DNA of 64,000 bases from Microvirga mediterraneensis (GTDB lineage: Bacteria; Pseudomonadota; Alphaproteobacteria; Rhizobiales; Beijerinckiaceae), in contig NZ_JACDXJ010000001.1 in NCBI RefSeq assembly GCF_013520865.1, positions 4,263,501-4,327,500 of the forward strand, written 5' to 3'. The translations under genes and the position numbers were made by a program. Of the stretch, positions 26,244-33,199 are shown piece by piece. Every line of letters starts with the position of its first letter. The first letter of the stretch is position 1. A model generated the notes under the pieces. It saw only the letters and a list, made by a program, of their open reading frames with translations, ran no database searches and was not told where the DNA came from.

Positions 26244-27681
26244 CTTTCGTATCAAGAGCATCACGGATGGGCTGCCCGACAATCTCGCGCATTGACTGAG
26301 TTGTGCAGTTTTTGGACCATGCGGCAGCAAGTGCCTGCCATAAGATATCTCCGCCAACGATAAGTCGGTCAGCCGCATCGCGGACCCATTCTTTATGGTT
26401 TGAAAGGGACATAGCTCGGGAAAGAGCATCAATTGTTTCGGACGCACTACGCCCAATTCTTTGGGCTACTTCAGGCCACTCTTTGCTACTCAATCCTTCA
26501 AATATTACCCTTTCAGGAGCATCCTCACCTGGTAAAATTATGCATCCCAATGATGGAGCTTGATCACCATCAAGGAAAACTACGGAAGGGCGGGGAAATC
26601 TTTTCTGATACGCCATCTGACCAAGAGCCATACCTACTGAGGCAGCACCATAAGGAATCAACTTCAACCTAGATAATAAATCCCGGTCTAGGTTAACCAA
26701 TATTTCTGCTATAACTGTAGCAGATCTAGGATCTTCTACGTAGACATCACACTCAGGATGCTGCTCCTCATCCATGCGAGTCATTGCAAATTCAGGACTT
26801 ACACCGCTAACAACGCTCCTCCCAGACGCACCTTGCATCAGATATATGCGAGCCTCAGAAGGAAGCTCGTCAAGAACGTAGGGCGAATGAGTTGTGAGGA
26901 CTATTTGAAGTTCCCGTTCCCGCGCGACCCTCGCCAAATCCCGCATAAGCCGCCTTTGAGCCCTAGGATGCATAGAGGTCTCGATCTCGTCGATAAGAAG
27001 AAGTCCATATTTAGGATAGTCCACAGCTAGCAATTCCGCCGCCGCGATCTCACCGGCACCTTGGTGGAAACCTGAATATCGAACTTTAGACGTTTGAAGG
27101 ACAGGGATTGGACGACGTGGATCAGCGTCGGTAACTGATAAGCCAGCGCTTGAATAACTCTTACCAATAATCTGGCTAAGGCGCTCCAGCTTTTCTTGAT
27201 CGAAAGGCATATGAGCTCCTTCTCCAACTCCGGCCTTCAGCAATTTTGCGTATCCAACTCTTGCACCAACCGGCTGAATCCGACGCAGATCAACATATTC
27301 AACTGTCCGCTCAGGCCGATCAGGATTGCCCCGCCAGCGGTCCGAAGGCTTTCGCACAGTTTTAGTTTGAGAATTGGCACCTTCTCGGTAGGAAAAGCGA
27401 ATATTAGCGCCTGTTATGACCTCAAATGGCGTATCAGGGAAGAAATCAGAGGCATACAAATCCTTCGCTGGCGACCGATATACGGCTGCTGCAGATTGTA
27501 GAACAGTGCTCTTACCTGATCCATTCTCTCCCACTAGCGCAACAATTGGAAACTGAAGATCTACGCGCTGACCGGTCCACCCACGTATTCCGTTTATCTC
27601 CAGCCATTCTAGTCTTTTTGGCCAGCCGGAACCTGTCCGCCACTTATTCTGTAACTTTCTCATCTCGCTTGAGAGTGCCAT
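26239..27681 (-). CDS. AAA ATPase with C-terminal TOPRIM-like domain (OLD-like), candidate defence gene
   Basis: 480 residues. An SMC/RecF-type ATPase has Walker A GENGSGKST (51-59), Walker B LLLIDEIETSMHP (D231, E232) and the H-loop TTHSPYV (H265). The region after residue 310 has VYVEDPRS (E316) and VVFLDGDQ (D371, D373), the acidic pattern of an OLD-family TOPRIM nuclease. The length is near the short end for OLD or AriA-type proteins. GGAGG six bases upstream fixes the ATG at 27681. The gene is clearly AT-richer than its neighbours, pointing to recent transfer. A role in phage defence is inference; it could also be a standalone repair ATPase. Confidence 0.82.
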   Translation of the reverse strand: MALSSEMRKLQNKWRTGSGWPKRLEWLEINGIRGWTGQRVDLQFPIVALVGENGSGKSTVLQSAAAVYRSPAKDLYASDFFPDTPFEVITGANIRFSYREGANSQTKTVRKPSDRWRGNPDRPERTVEYVDLRRIQPVGARVGYAKLLKAGVGEGAHMPFDQEKLERLSQIIGKSYSSAGLSVTDADPRRPIPVLQTSKVRYSGFHQGAGEIAAAELLAVDYPKYGLLLIDEIETSMHPRAQRRLMRDLARVARERELQIVLTTHSPYVLDELPSEARIYLMQGASGRSVVSGVSPEFAMTRMDEEQHPECDVYVEDPRSATVIAEILVNLDRDLLSRLKLIPYGAASVGMALGQMAYQKRFPRPSVVFLDGDQAPSLGCIILPGEDAPERVIFEGLSSKEWPEVAQRIGRSASETIDALSRAMSLSNHKEWVRDAADRLIVGGDILWQALAAAWSKNCTTQSMREIVGQPIRDALDTKD

Positions 27682-27858
27682 CGCTGCCTCCAGAACCCTT
27701 CAGAGGCGCTTAGAAGCGGCTCTCAAGACGCAGTAGAGCCACGTACATCCGGCTTTAGCAATACCTTTTTGCCGGATATTCCATTATACACAAAGCTGGA
27801 ATGCTGTAGTACGGCACAATAAACATAATTCTCATGTTAAAGTGTGGCCTACGAACGT

Positions 27859-28101
27859 TCAAGAGATGGACTTCAAAGCCTGCATTACCGAGGCAGGATT
27901 GATATTTGATGCCTCCGCAATCGTCAGAAACTCCAACACATCCAACCGACGATCACCGTTCTCGTATTTGCTGATAAAGACCTGATCGACGCCGATGCGT
28001 TTGGCGAGTTCGGTCTGGGTCAAGCCTGCTGTCTTGCGCGCGGCGATCAACAGCTCGCAGAAACGCTTGCTCCGTCCTGTATAGAGCGACTTATCCATCA
28101 T
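27859..28101 (-). CDS. XRE-family HTH transcriptional regulator
   Basis: About 80 residues, essentially one Cro/C1-type [23 protein letters not shown] then [20 protein letters not shown]. The chosen start ATG at 28101 (second ATG at 28098) follows GGCGGAG; an upstream extension needs a TTG start at 28173 and adds 24 unlike residues. It is AT-rich like the ATPase gene 178 bp downstream on the same strand and probably controls the islet. Confidence 0.85.
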   Translation of the reverse strand: MMDKSLYTGRSKRFCELLIAARKTAGLTQTELAKRIGVDQVFISKYENGDRRLDVLEFLTIAEASNINPASVMQALKSIS

Positions 28102-28235
28102 CTCCGCCCATCGAATCGATGGCCAGCGCAATAAAATCCCCTCGATAAAATCCCAAAATGGAATATTAGCCAAAACAGCTAATTTCGCTTCACCCCTCAG
28201 AGCGACTGATATACTGGATGATATAGCTTAATTCC

Positions 28236-28256
28236 GATATTCTATTTTGGAATATC
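28236..28256. promoter_or_regulatory. inverted repeat, candidate XRE operator
   Basis: GATATTC-N7-GAATATC, a perfect 7-bp inverted repeat centred about 145 bp upstream of the XRE start in AT-rich sequence. A related half-site (GGAATATT) lies at 28160. Spacing suits binding of an XRE dimer. Confidence 0.5.
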
Positions 28257-28306
28257 ATTGAAAATCATCGATTGGGCAGTCTCAATTCTCATTTGGGACT
28301 ATTCGT

Positions 28307-28537
28307 ATGCCCGTTTCCTGGAAGCGCTCCCACAAAACCTCTCTCTGGCGTCGGCTCGATCCGACGCAGGCGGGGCGGGTCATGGCGGATTGCTATGGTG
28401 AGGGGGCCGGGGCCGAGGTGCTGTTGCGGGCTTTTCTGGAGGAACGGGACATGAACCCGGAGGCGGTCCGCTTCTGGCTGCGGGTCTATGAGCTGCTGAA
28501 CGGGGCCGGCAAGCCGCAGGACGCCGTGCCGGGCTAG
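28307..28537 (+). CDS. small hypothetical protein
   Basis: 76 residues; the C-terminal two thirds (MADCYGEGAGAEVLLRAFLE onward to YELLNGAGK) look like a compact helical protein with normal GC-rich codon use. It resembles small stress-associated Rhizobiales proteins only in style; no family is recognised. It marks the return to GC-rich sequence after the ATPase/XRE islet. No convincing ribosome binding site is visible, and an internal ATG at 28382 is an alternative. Confidence 0.45.
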   Translation: MPVSWKRSHKTSLWRRLDPTQAGRVMADCYGEGAGAEVLLRAFLEERDMNPEAVRFWLRVYELLNGAGKPQDAVPG

Positions 28538-28630
28538 AGCATTTTTCGGTGAAGTGGATCCGGTTCACCGTCAAAAAATGCGGCAAAGCAAACACGAGAG
28601 CTCGTTCTATTGCATGGAACGAGCTCTAGG
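28537..28630. repeat. R4 two-hairpin element, copy 1
   Basis: Hairpin A: GGTGAA-GTGGATCCGG-TTCACC flanked by GCATTTTT/AAAAAATGC. Hairpin B: GAGCTCGTTC (28598-28607) pairing with GAACGAGCTC (28617-28626). The second copy at 41625-41716 keeps both, with compensatory changes in hairpin B. It starts at the stop codon of the small gene and may double as its terminator. Confidence 0.8.
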
Positions 28631-28788
28631 GGCGCGCGTTCGGGCGCTCATGCAAGGCCCGGTCCTTGAGCGGTTGCGACGGCTCCGGTCGCTCCGGCGG
28701 GCCTGACGCACTCCGGGTCCTGGCTCCGCTACGTCATGGCCGTCCCCGGACGTGATCCGGCCATTTGGATTAATTGCAGCGCCATCGC
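28631..28788. other. non-coding stretch with partial R2 palindrome
   Basis: From here to 29006 no gene is supported. This part contains a GCCGTCCCCGGACGTGATCC/GGCCAT palindrome (28739-28770) of R2 type. The rest is GC-rich sequence with no recognisable signal. Confidence 0.5.
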
Positions 28789-28891
28789 TGTCATTCCCGG
28801 CCGGAGCGTCAGCGGACGGGAAGGGAATCCACGTTCAGGCGCAACGCCATGGATCCGCTTCCCTCGCCTTCGGCTCGCCGGGGATGACACT
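28789..28891. repeat. R1 palindromic intergenic repeat, copy 4
   Basis: TGTCATTCCCGGCCGGAGCG at one end and CGCCGGGGATGACA at the other, with the inner GGGAAGGGAATCCACG pairing. Followed by an R2-like arm to about 28978 (GGCCGGGCCAAGCCCGGTCATGACG type). Confidence 0.85.
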
Positions 28892-29006
28892 CACCCCGTC
28901 ACGGCCGCCCGTGTTGCGGCCCCCACGTCTTGAAGCAAGTTGAAGACGCAGGCGGCCGGGCCAAGCCCGGTCATGACGCGAGGAGGGATCGTCGGGCGGA
29001 TGGCAT

Positions 29007-29050
29007 GTTCTCACTTTGTTCTTGACAGGGCGGACAAGCTCGGCTATATC
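29007..29050 (+). promoter_or_regulatory. LexA-boxed sigma70-type promoter of structured RNA copy 1
   Basis: LexA box GTTC-TCACTTT-GTTC at 29007-29021 abuts the -35 TTGACA at 29022-29027; a 17-bp spacer leads to the -10 TATATC at 29045-29050. Expected start near 29057. The identical layout occurs at 41277-41320 on the minus strand. GTTC-N7-GTTC is the established alphaproteobacterial LexA site. Confidence 0.75.
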
Positions 29051-29056
29051 GTTCGC

Positions 29057-29304
29057 ATTCCCGCCCGCCGAGGGGCGCGCTCGCGAGGCGTCAGCCAGTG
29101 CGGGGCGGGAGGCGGTCCCGCCGCAGGTCTCGCACACCTGTGGTCGCGGGAGGTCGACCTTGGGCGCTCCCCAGCTGGTCCACCTGAAAAGAACCGCGTG
29201 CGAGGCGCCGTCCGGCTCTTCCACTCTCACTCTCACAGCGAGCCGGGCGACACACCGCACCCTCCCTCGACTGACCTTCAGCCCCGGGGCCGACCGGCCC
29301 CGGG
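29057..29304 (+). ncRNA. candidate SOS-controlled structured RNA, copy 1
   Basis: An unrecognised element shared with 41029-41270 (minus strand). Conserved blocks are GAGGGGCGCGCTCGCGAGGC near the 5' end and an approximately 90-bp core at about 29114-29201. The core holds an 8-bp hairpin CCGCAGGT (29121-29128) / ACCTGTGG (29136-29143) and GGGAG (29148-29152) / CTCCC (29167-29171). In the second copy the closing T-A pair of the first hairpin is C-G, a compensatory change. A GC-rich hairpin at 29283-29304 (CCCGGGGC/GCCCCGGG) may mark the 3' end; no U-run follows. Substitutions between copies mostly change residues in either coding frame, so an encoded peptide is less likely. The 3' end and function are unknown. 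Confidence 0.6.
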
Positions 29305-29366
29305 CGCGAAAACCCATGGCTCTTTCATCCCATTGATTTTCATCACCATCGCCCGGGAAACCCATC

Positions 29367-29639
29367 ATGATCGACGACGACGATATTCCCCTGTTCACCA
29401 TGCCCGATTTCGACGACACCCTGCGCCGCCTGTCCGACGTGTTCCTGATGCACCGCATCTGCCGCCGGCGCGCCTGCCAGAAGAACGAAAGCTGCCAGGG
29501 CGGCTTCGGGCCGCCCTGCTACCTGCAGCGGCGCCACCTCTTCGCCGATGCGCTGCTCTACGAACTGGACGAGTACCGCGCCTTCTGGCGGGACCAGCGC
29601 CAGCGGGCCATGCGCGAACCGTCATGGATCCGGCGCTGA
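29367..29639 (+). CDS. small Cys-rich hypothetical protein
   Basis: 90 residues. An acidic N-terminus (MIDDDDIPLFTMPDFDD) is followed by a basic, cysteine-bearing core: CRRRAC, then C and a GFGPPC ending, five Cys/Arg-rich positions that could bind a metal. The C-terminus is Trp/Arg-rich. It lies 62 bp past the probable end of structured RNA copy 1 and could be read from the same promoter if transcription continues. Family not recognised. Confidence 0.6.
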   Translation: MIDDDDIPLFTMPDFDDTLRRLSDVFLMHRICRRRACQKNESCQGGFGPPCYLQRRHLFADALLYELDEYRAFWRDQRQRAMREPSWIRR

Positions 29640-29745
29640 TGCGACGCCGGCCGCGCAGGCGGTCGCATCGCGCGTCCGAAGCCGGCTCGTAGTCCGCCCA
29701 CCTCATCCGGAGTGTCCGGCCGGACATGCGCTGCCGGCTCCTCTT

Positions 29746-29783
29746 AAGTCATCACCTCCCCGGACCTGATCAGGTCCGGGGAA
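29746..29783. repeat. short R2-like palindrome
   Basis: CCCCGGACCTGATCAGGTCC/GGGG is a near-perfect palindrome between the Cys-rich gene and the kinase gene. It may act as a terminator for one or both convergent genes. Confidence 0.55.
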
Positions 29784-29945
29784 AGGCGTGGCGCTTCACC
29801 GGATCCCGTCCGGGAAAACCATGACGAAGAGGGAAACGATCGGTCGGCCGGATGCCGCGGAGAGCCGCGGCCGCGTCTCGCGGGGGGATCCGGAGCGAGC
29901 GGGAGGCGCCCTGCCCCGGCGGGTCCCCGGCCTCCCGGCTCGTCG

Positions 29946-31268
29946 TTACAAGGGCAGGTTCAGCGAGCAGCGCAGGCCTTCGGGCTGGAAGCGCATGTCC
30001 AGGAGGCCGCCGAGCTCGTCGCGGATGCTGCGCTCGATGAGGCGCGAGCCGAAGCCGAGACGCTGCGGGGGCTCGACCGGGGGGCCGCCCTGCTCGACCC
30101 AATCGACCGCGAGGCGCCTCTGCCCGGTCTCGTCTATTTCGGCCCGCCAGGAAATGTCGAGCCGTCCGTGCGGCACCGAGAGCGCGCCGTACTTCGCCGC
30201 ATTGGTGGCCAGCTCGTGCAGCGCGAGGCCGAACCCGAGGGCCTGCTGCGGCTTCAGGCGGATCGGCTCGCCCGCCACCGTCACGCGGCCCTTGTCGAGC
30301 CCGCCATAGGGGATCATCTCCGCATGAAGGATATCCTCGAGCGAGGCGCTCTCCCACAATTCGCGCGTCAGGACGTTGTGCGTGGCCGACAGAGCCATGA
30401 GGCGCGCCTGGAAGGTTTCCTGAAAGCCGTCGAGGTCGCGGCTGCCGCGGCGCGTATGGAGCGCCAGCGACTGCACGACCGAGAGGGTGTTCTTCACCCG
30501 GTGGTTCAGCTCCTGCACCAGGAGCATCTGCCGCTCCTGGGCCCGCTTCCGCTCGGTAATGTCCAGGCAGGCGCCGACCATGAGGGCCGGTCCGCCCTTG
30601 GTATCCCGCAGCAGGCGGCTGCGGGTATACATCCAGCGCAGGGAACCGTCGGCCAGGATGGCCCGGAACTCGTAATCGACCGTGCCTCCGCTCTCGATCG
30701 CCCCGTCGATGGCGCGGCCGATATGCTCGTGATCGTCCGGGTGCACATAGCGGCGGAAATCCCCGCGCTGGCGCGGCGCCTCCGCCGGATCGAGGCCGAA
30801 GAGGCGCACGAGGGCCGGGTCCCAGTCGATCGCGTTGGCGCGGAAATCCCAGCGCCATGTCCCGGCTCCGGACGCCTCGAGCGTCGCCAGCAGCCGCTCC
30901 TGAGCGACCTCGAGCCGGGCCGCCGCGCTGCGCAGGGACGCGGCCGCCACGACCGAGAAGGCGCCGCCGAACAGGTAAATGGCGAGCCCCGTCAGGGTCT
31001 GGGCGGAGAACGGCGCCGGGCCATGGCTGACGGAGAGGAACCCGAAGGTCGCCGCCGCTCCCAGCAGCAGCGCCCCCATCCCGGCCCAGCCGCCCGCCGC
31101 GATGGCCGTGAACAGCACCGCCGGGTAGAGGGTGATATAGGGCAGCTCGTCGCCCAGCAGGGGATCGAGCGCATAGCGGACGAGCATCGCCACGCCGACA
31201 GACCCTACGGCATGCAGGGACGAGGCGATCCAGGAAAGCGGGCTGAGCGTGGTGAACCGTATCAGCAA
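29946..31268 (-). CDS. membrane PAS-HWE histidine kinase
   Basis: 440 residues. The N-terminus has about four hydrophobic segments (12-30, 45-60, 62-80, 88-110), DUF4118-like. A PAS domain follows (about 125-245, with the C-terminal PAC segment ending CLDITERKRAQE). The HWE kinase core has the phospho-His box ELNHRVKNTLSVVQSLA and HELATNAAKYGALS (N box). HWE/HisKA_2 kinases commonly feed the PhyR-NepR-EcfG system encoded 500 bp away, so it is a good candidate sensor for that pathway. The start is a TTG at 31268; a downstream ATG (residue 28) is possible but would lose the first helix. Confidence 0.88.
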   Translation of the reverse strand: MLIRFTTLSPLSWIASSLHAVGSVGVAMLVRYALDPLLGDELPYITLYPAVLFTAIAAGGWAGMGALLLGAAATFGFLSVSHGPAPFSAQTLTGLAIYLFGGAFSVVAAASLRSAAARLEVAQERLLATLEASGAGTWRWDFRANAIDWDPALVRLFGLDPAEAPRQRGDFRRYVHPDDHEHIGRAIDGAIESGGTVDYEFRAILADGSLRWMYTRSRLLRDTKGGPALMVGACLDITERKRAQERQMLLVQELNHRVKNTLSVVQSLALHTRRGSRDLDGFQETFQARLMALSATHNVLTRELWESASLEDILHAEMIPYGGLDKGRVTVAGEPIRLKPQQALGFGLALHELATNAAKYGALSVPHGRLDISWRAEIDETGQRRLAVDWVEQGGPPVEPPQRLGFGSRLIERSIRDELGGLLDMRFQPEGLRCSLNLPL

Positions 31269-31332
31269 GCGGGGCCTATTCTTTTGTCCCGCTATATCAC
31301 TACATATGAGCGGATTCCAGCATCCGCAGGAA

Positions 31333-31356
31333 ACCCTGCGGCCTTCGCCGCAGGGT
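31333..31356 (-). terminator. hairpin 3' of the DUF3309 gene
   Basis: ACCCTGCG / CGCAGGGT with an 8-base loop, followed on the minus strand by TTTCC. It lies about 40 bp beyond the stop codon of the minus-strand DUF3309 gene. Confidence 0.5.
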
Positions 31357-31394
31357 CTCTTCTCGTCGGCCGGGGGGCAGGCCCCTGCCTAACC

Positions 31395-31553
31395 CTAGAT
31401 CCGGCCCATCAGCAGCAGGATGATGAGGATGAGCAGGACCACGCCGAGAAGGCCGCTCGGGCCGTAACCCCAGCCGCGGCTGTACGGCCAGGCGGGCACC
31501 GCGCCGATGAGCAGCAGGATGATCAGAATGAGCAGAATGGTGCTGAGTGCCAT
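31395..31553 (-). CDS. DUF3309 small hydrophobic protein
   Basis: 52 residues with two membrane segments: MALSTILLILIILLLIGAVP and LLGVVLLILIILLLMGRI, joined by an aromatic loop WPYSRGWGYGPSG. This is the DUF3309 pattern. Members are small inner-membrane peptides of unknown role, often stress-induced. GGAGGGAG lies seven bases upstream of the ATG at 31553. A weak EcfG-type promoter lies upstream on the same strand. Confidence 0.85.
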   Translation of the reverse strand: MALSTILLILIILLLIGAVPAWPYSRGWGYGPSGLLGVVLLILIILLLMGRI

Positions 31554-31607
31554 GGAAATACTCCCTCCACAAATTTTCGCCGCGAGGATGCGGCGGTCGC
31601 TCATGGA

Positions 31608-31633
31608 AACTTGACCGTAAGCGAAAAAGTTCC
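31608..31633 (-). promoter_or_regulatory. possible EcfG-type promoter of the DUF3309 gene
   Basis: GGAAC (31633-31629) and AGTT (31611-31608) on the minus strand with 17 bp between them, 55 bp upstream of the start. The -10 half departs from CGTT by one base and spacing is one longer than the other sites here, so support is modest. Confidence 0.35.
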
Positions 31634-31678
31634 CGCGCCTTTGCCTGTGGATGAGTCCCGAAGGGCAGGCCGGGACGC

Positions 31679-31703
31679 GGAACGATCAGAGCGGCTTGAC
31701 GTT
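31679..31703 (+). promoter_or_regulatory. EcfG-type promoter of nepR-ecfG
   Basis: GGAAC at 31679-31683, 16-bp spacer, CGTT at 31700-31703. This matches the general-stress sigma factor consensus GGAAC-N16/17-CGTT exactly and implies autoregulation. The leader to the nepR start is 77 nt. Confidence 0.8.
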
Positions 31704-31780
31704 ACTTCCTCGGCGATAAGGGTGCCGCCGTCAGCGCGGCCCTGCGGGAGATCGCTCTTCTCGATGACCAGGACAACTCA

Positions 31781-32008
31781 ATGCAGAAGAAGAATCCGAA
31801 AGTGATGCACCGCGACGATCCAGAGCCCGTTCCTGGCCTCAACACATCCGATTCCCCTGCCCTCAGCCGCTCCGTTCAGGCCCAGATCGGCCAGCGTCTG
31901 CGCCAGTTCTACGACGCCCTGGCGCTGGGCGAACAGCCGGTGCCAGACCGTTTCATCGAGATCATCAACCGGCTCGACGGCGTGAAGGGAGAGAAGCAGC
32001 AATCATGA
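31781..32008 (+). CDS. nepR: NepR family anti-sigma factor
   Basis: 75 residues. The conserved NepR core IGQRLRQFYDALALGEQPVP then FIEIINRLD spans about 36-67; the N-terminal flank is disordered. NepR binds EcfG and releases it when phosphorylated PhyR takes its place. It overlaps the ecfG start by four bases (ATGA), the standard arrangement. PhyR is not in this window. Confidence 0.92.
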   Translation: MQKKNPKVMHRDDPEPVPGLNTSDSPALSRSVQAQIGQRLRQFYDALALGEQPVPDRFIEIINRLDGVKGEKQQS

Positions 32009-32553
32009 GTATCGACATCGATTTGCGCGACACCATGCTCAAGGCGACGCCGAATCTTCGCGCCTTCGCCATCTCGCTCACGAACAACGTGGACCGCGCC
32101 GACGACCTCGTGCAGGAAACCCTGATGCGGGCGATCGCCAACATCGACCGCTTCCAGCCGGGCACGAACATGCAGGCCTGGCTCTTCACCATCCTGCGCA
32201 ACCTGTTCCATTCCGAATACCGCAAGCGCCGCCGCGAGGTCGAGGATGCGGATGGCAAATACGCGGCCGCGCTCTCGGTCCAGCCGGACCAGATGCCCCA
32301 TCTCGATTTCGAGGATCTGCAGAAGGCGCTCGCCCGCCTGCCCCACGACCAGCGCGAGGCGCTGCTGCTGGTCGGCGCCTCGGGCTTCTCCTACGAGCAG
32401 GCGGCGGAGATCTGCGGCTGCGCGGTCGGCACCATCAAGAGCCGCGTCAACCGCGCCCGCAACCGCCTCGCCGAGCTGATGCACTTCACCGACATGGAGG
32501 AGGATCTCGGCCCGGACCGCGTCACCCTCTCGGTGATGCACGCGGTCGCGTGA
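32005..32553 (+). CDS. ecfG: general stress response ECF sigma factor EcfG
   Basis: 182 residues. Sigma region 2 is visible at about 18-85 (LRAFAISLTNNVDRADDLVQ then ETLMRAIANIDRF and WLFTILRNLFHSEYRKRRRE), and region 4 at about 108-160 (LPHDQREALLLVGASGFSYE then QAAEICGCAVGTIKSRVNRA). It directs transcription from GGAAC-N16/17-CGTT promoters, several of which occur in the next 8 kb. It is controlled by the coupled NepR and is probably activated through the nearby HWE kinase. Confidence 0.95.
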   Translation: MSIDIDLRDTMLKATPNLRAFAISLTNNVDRADDLVQETLMRAIANIDRFQPGTNMQAWLFTILRNLFHSEYRKRRREVEDADGKYAAALSVQPDQMPHLDFEDLQKALARLPHDQREALLLVGASGFSYEQAAEICGCAVGTIKSRVNRARNRLAELMHFTDMEEDLGPDRVTLSVMHAVA

Positions 32554-32585
32554 CGGGCCTCAAGGCAGGCCAAGAGCTTACCACC

Positions 32586-32618
32586 GACAGGCGCACCTCC
32601 GGGAGCGCCTGTCGTTTT
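32586..32618 (+). terminator. rho-independent terminator of nepR-ecfG
   Basis: GACAGGCGC (32586-32594) and GCGCCTGTC (32605-32613) form a 9-bp stem followed by GTTTT. It lies 33 bp beyond the ecfG stop codon and also abuts the 3' end of convergent infA. Confidence 0.8.
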
Positions 32619-32898
32619 AGCGGCGCCGGAACTGCTGGTTGCCGCGCTGCGGCGGACGCGGACCGGAAGAGGCACCCGAATCCTTGTGACGGAAGATAAG
32701 CCTGCCCTTTTCCAGGTCGTAGGGCGACATCTCGACGGTCACGCGGTCTCCGGCGAGGGTCTTGATGCGGTTCTTCTTCATCTTGCCAGCCGTATAGGCG
32801 ATGACCTCGTGCCCGTTGTCGAGCTGCACGCGGTAGCGTGCGTCGGGCAGGATCTCGGTCACAAGCCCTTCGAAGGTAATCAGTTCTTCCTTTGCCAT
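32617..32898 (-). CDS. infA: translation initiation factor IF-1
   Basis: 93 residues: the 72-residue IF-1 S1/OB domain ([55 protein letters not shown]) plus a Pro/Arg/Gln-rich tail of about 20 residues that is common in Rhizobiales. It binds the ribosomal A site during initiation. GGAAAGG lies upstream of the ATG at 32898; the frame continues eight residues further but the family start is clear. Confidence 0.95.
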   Translation of the reverse strand: MAKEELITFEGLVTEILPDARYRVQLDNGHEVIAYTAGKMKKNRIKTLAGDRVTVEMSPYDLEKGRLIFRHKDSGASSGPRPPQRGNQQFRRR

Positions 32899-32917
32899 GC
32901 AAAGCCTTTCCAACAAC

Positions 32918-32947
32918 AAAAAAGCCGCCCCTGAACCGGAACGGCTA
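32918..32947 (-). terminator. terminator/attenuator between cspA and infA
   Basis: On the minus strand AGCCGTTCC pairs with GGGGCGGCT and is followed by TTTTTTG. It ends transcripts from cspA about 20 bp before the infA start, so infA expression would depend on readthrough or a promoter inside this short gap. Confidence 0.7.
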
Positions 32948-32954
32948 TCTGCAA

Positions 32955-32977
32955 GAGGACGTGCGGGGCACGTCCTC
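32955..32977. terminator. perfect hairpin 3' of cspA
   Basis: GAGGACGTGC-GGG-GCACGTCCTC, a perfect 10-bp stem 12 bp beyond the cspA stop. No T-run follows, so it probably works with the adjacent terminator or stabilises the cspA mRNA. Confidence 0.55.
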
Positions 32978-32989
32978 CGGCATTAAACC

Positions 32990-33199
32990 TTACGCGTTCT
33001 GCAGGTTCACTGCAGACTGGCGGCCGGTGCGCTGGTCGGTCTGAAGCTCGTAAGAGATCTTCTGGCCTTCGCGCAAGCCGCGCATGCCGGCCCGCTCGAG
33101 AGCGGTCGCATGAACGAACACGTCCTTGCCGCCGTTGTCGGGCTGGATGAAACCATAACCCTTGGTTTCATTGTACCACTTCACGGTTCCCTGTTCCAT
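32990..33199 (-). CDS. cspA: cold-shock domain protein
   Basis: 69 residues, one CSD: MEQGTVKWYNETKGYGFIQP (RNP1 KGYGFI), DVFVHA (RNP2), then the ISYELQTDQRTGRQSA strands. It is a single-strand nucleic acid chaperone. AAAGGA five bases upstream of ATG 33199 supports the start; the open frame upstream belongs to the leader. The roughly 200-bp region upstream (33200-33415) could hold a structured cold-shock leader, but no specific motif was identified. Confidence 0.94.
   Translation of the reverse strand: MEQGTVKWYNETKGYGFIQPDNGGKDVFVHATALERAGMRGLREGQKISYELQTDQRTGRQSAVNLQNA

Noticed and set aside
28141-28173. Extended N-terminus of the XRE regulator from a TTG codon
   Set aside because: The extra residues are not HTH-like, the start codon is weak, and GGCGGAG precedes the ATG pair at 28101/28098.
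29007-29639. Treating the SOS element as a riboswitch or leader for the Cys-rich gene
   Set aside because: The second copy has no gene downstream, so a leader role is not shared.
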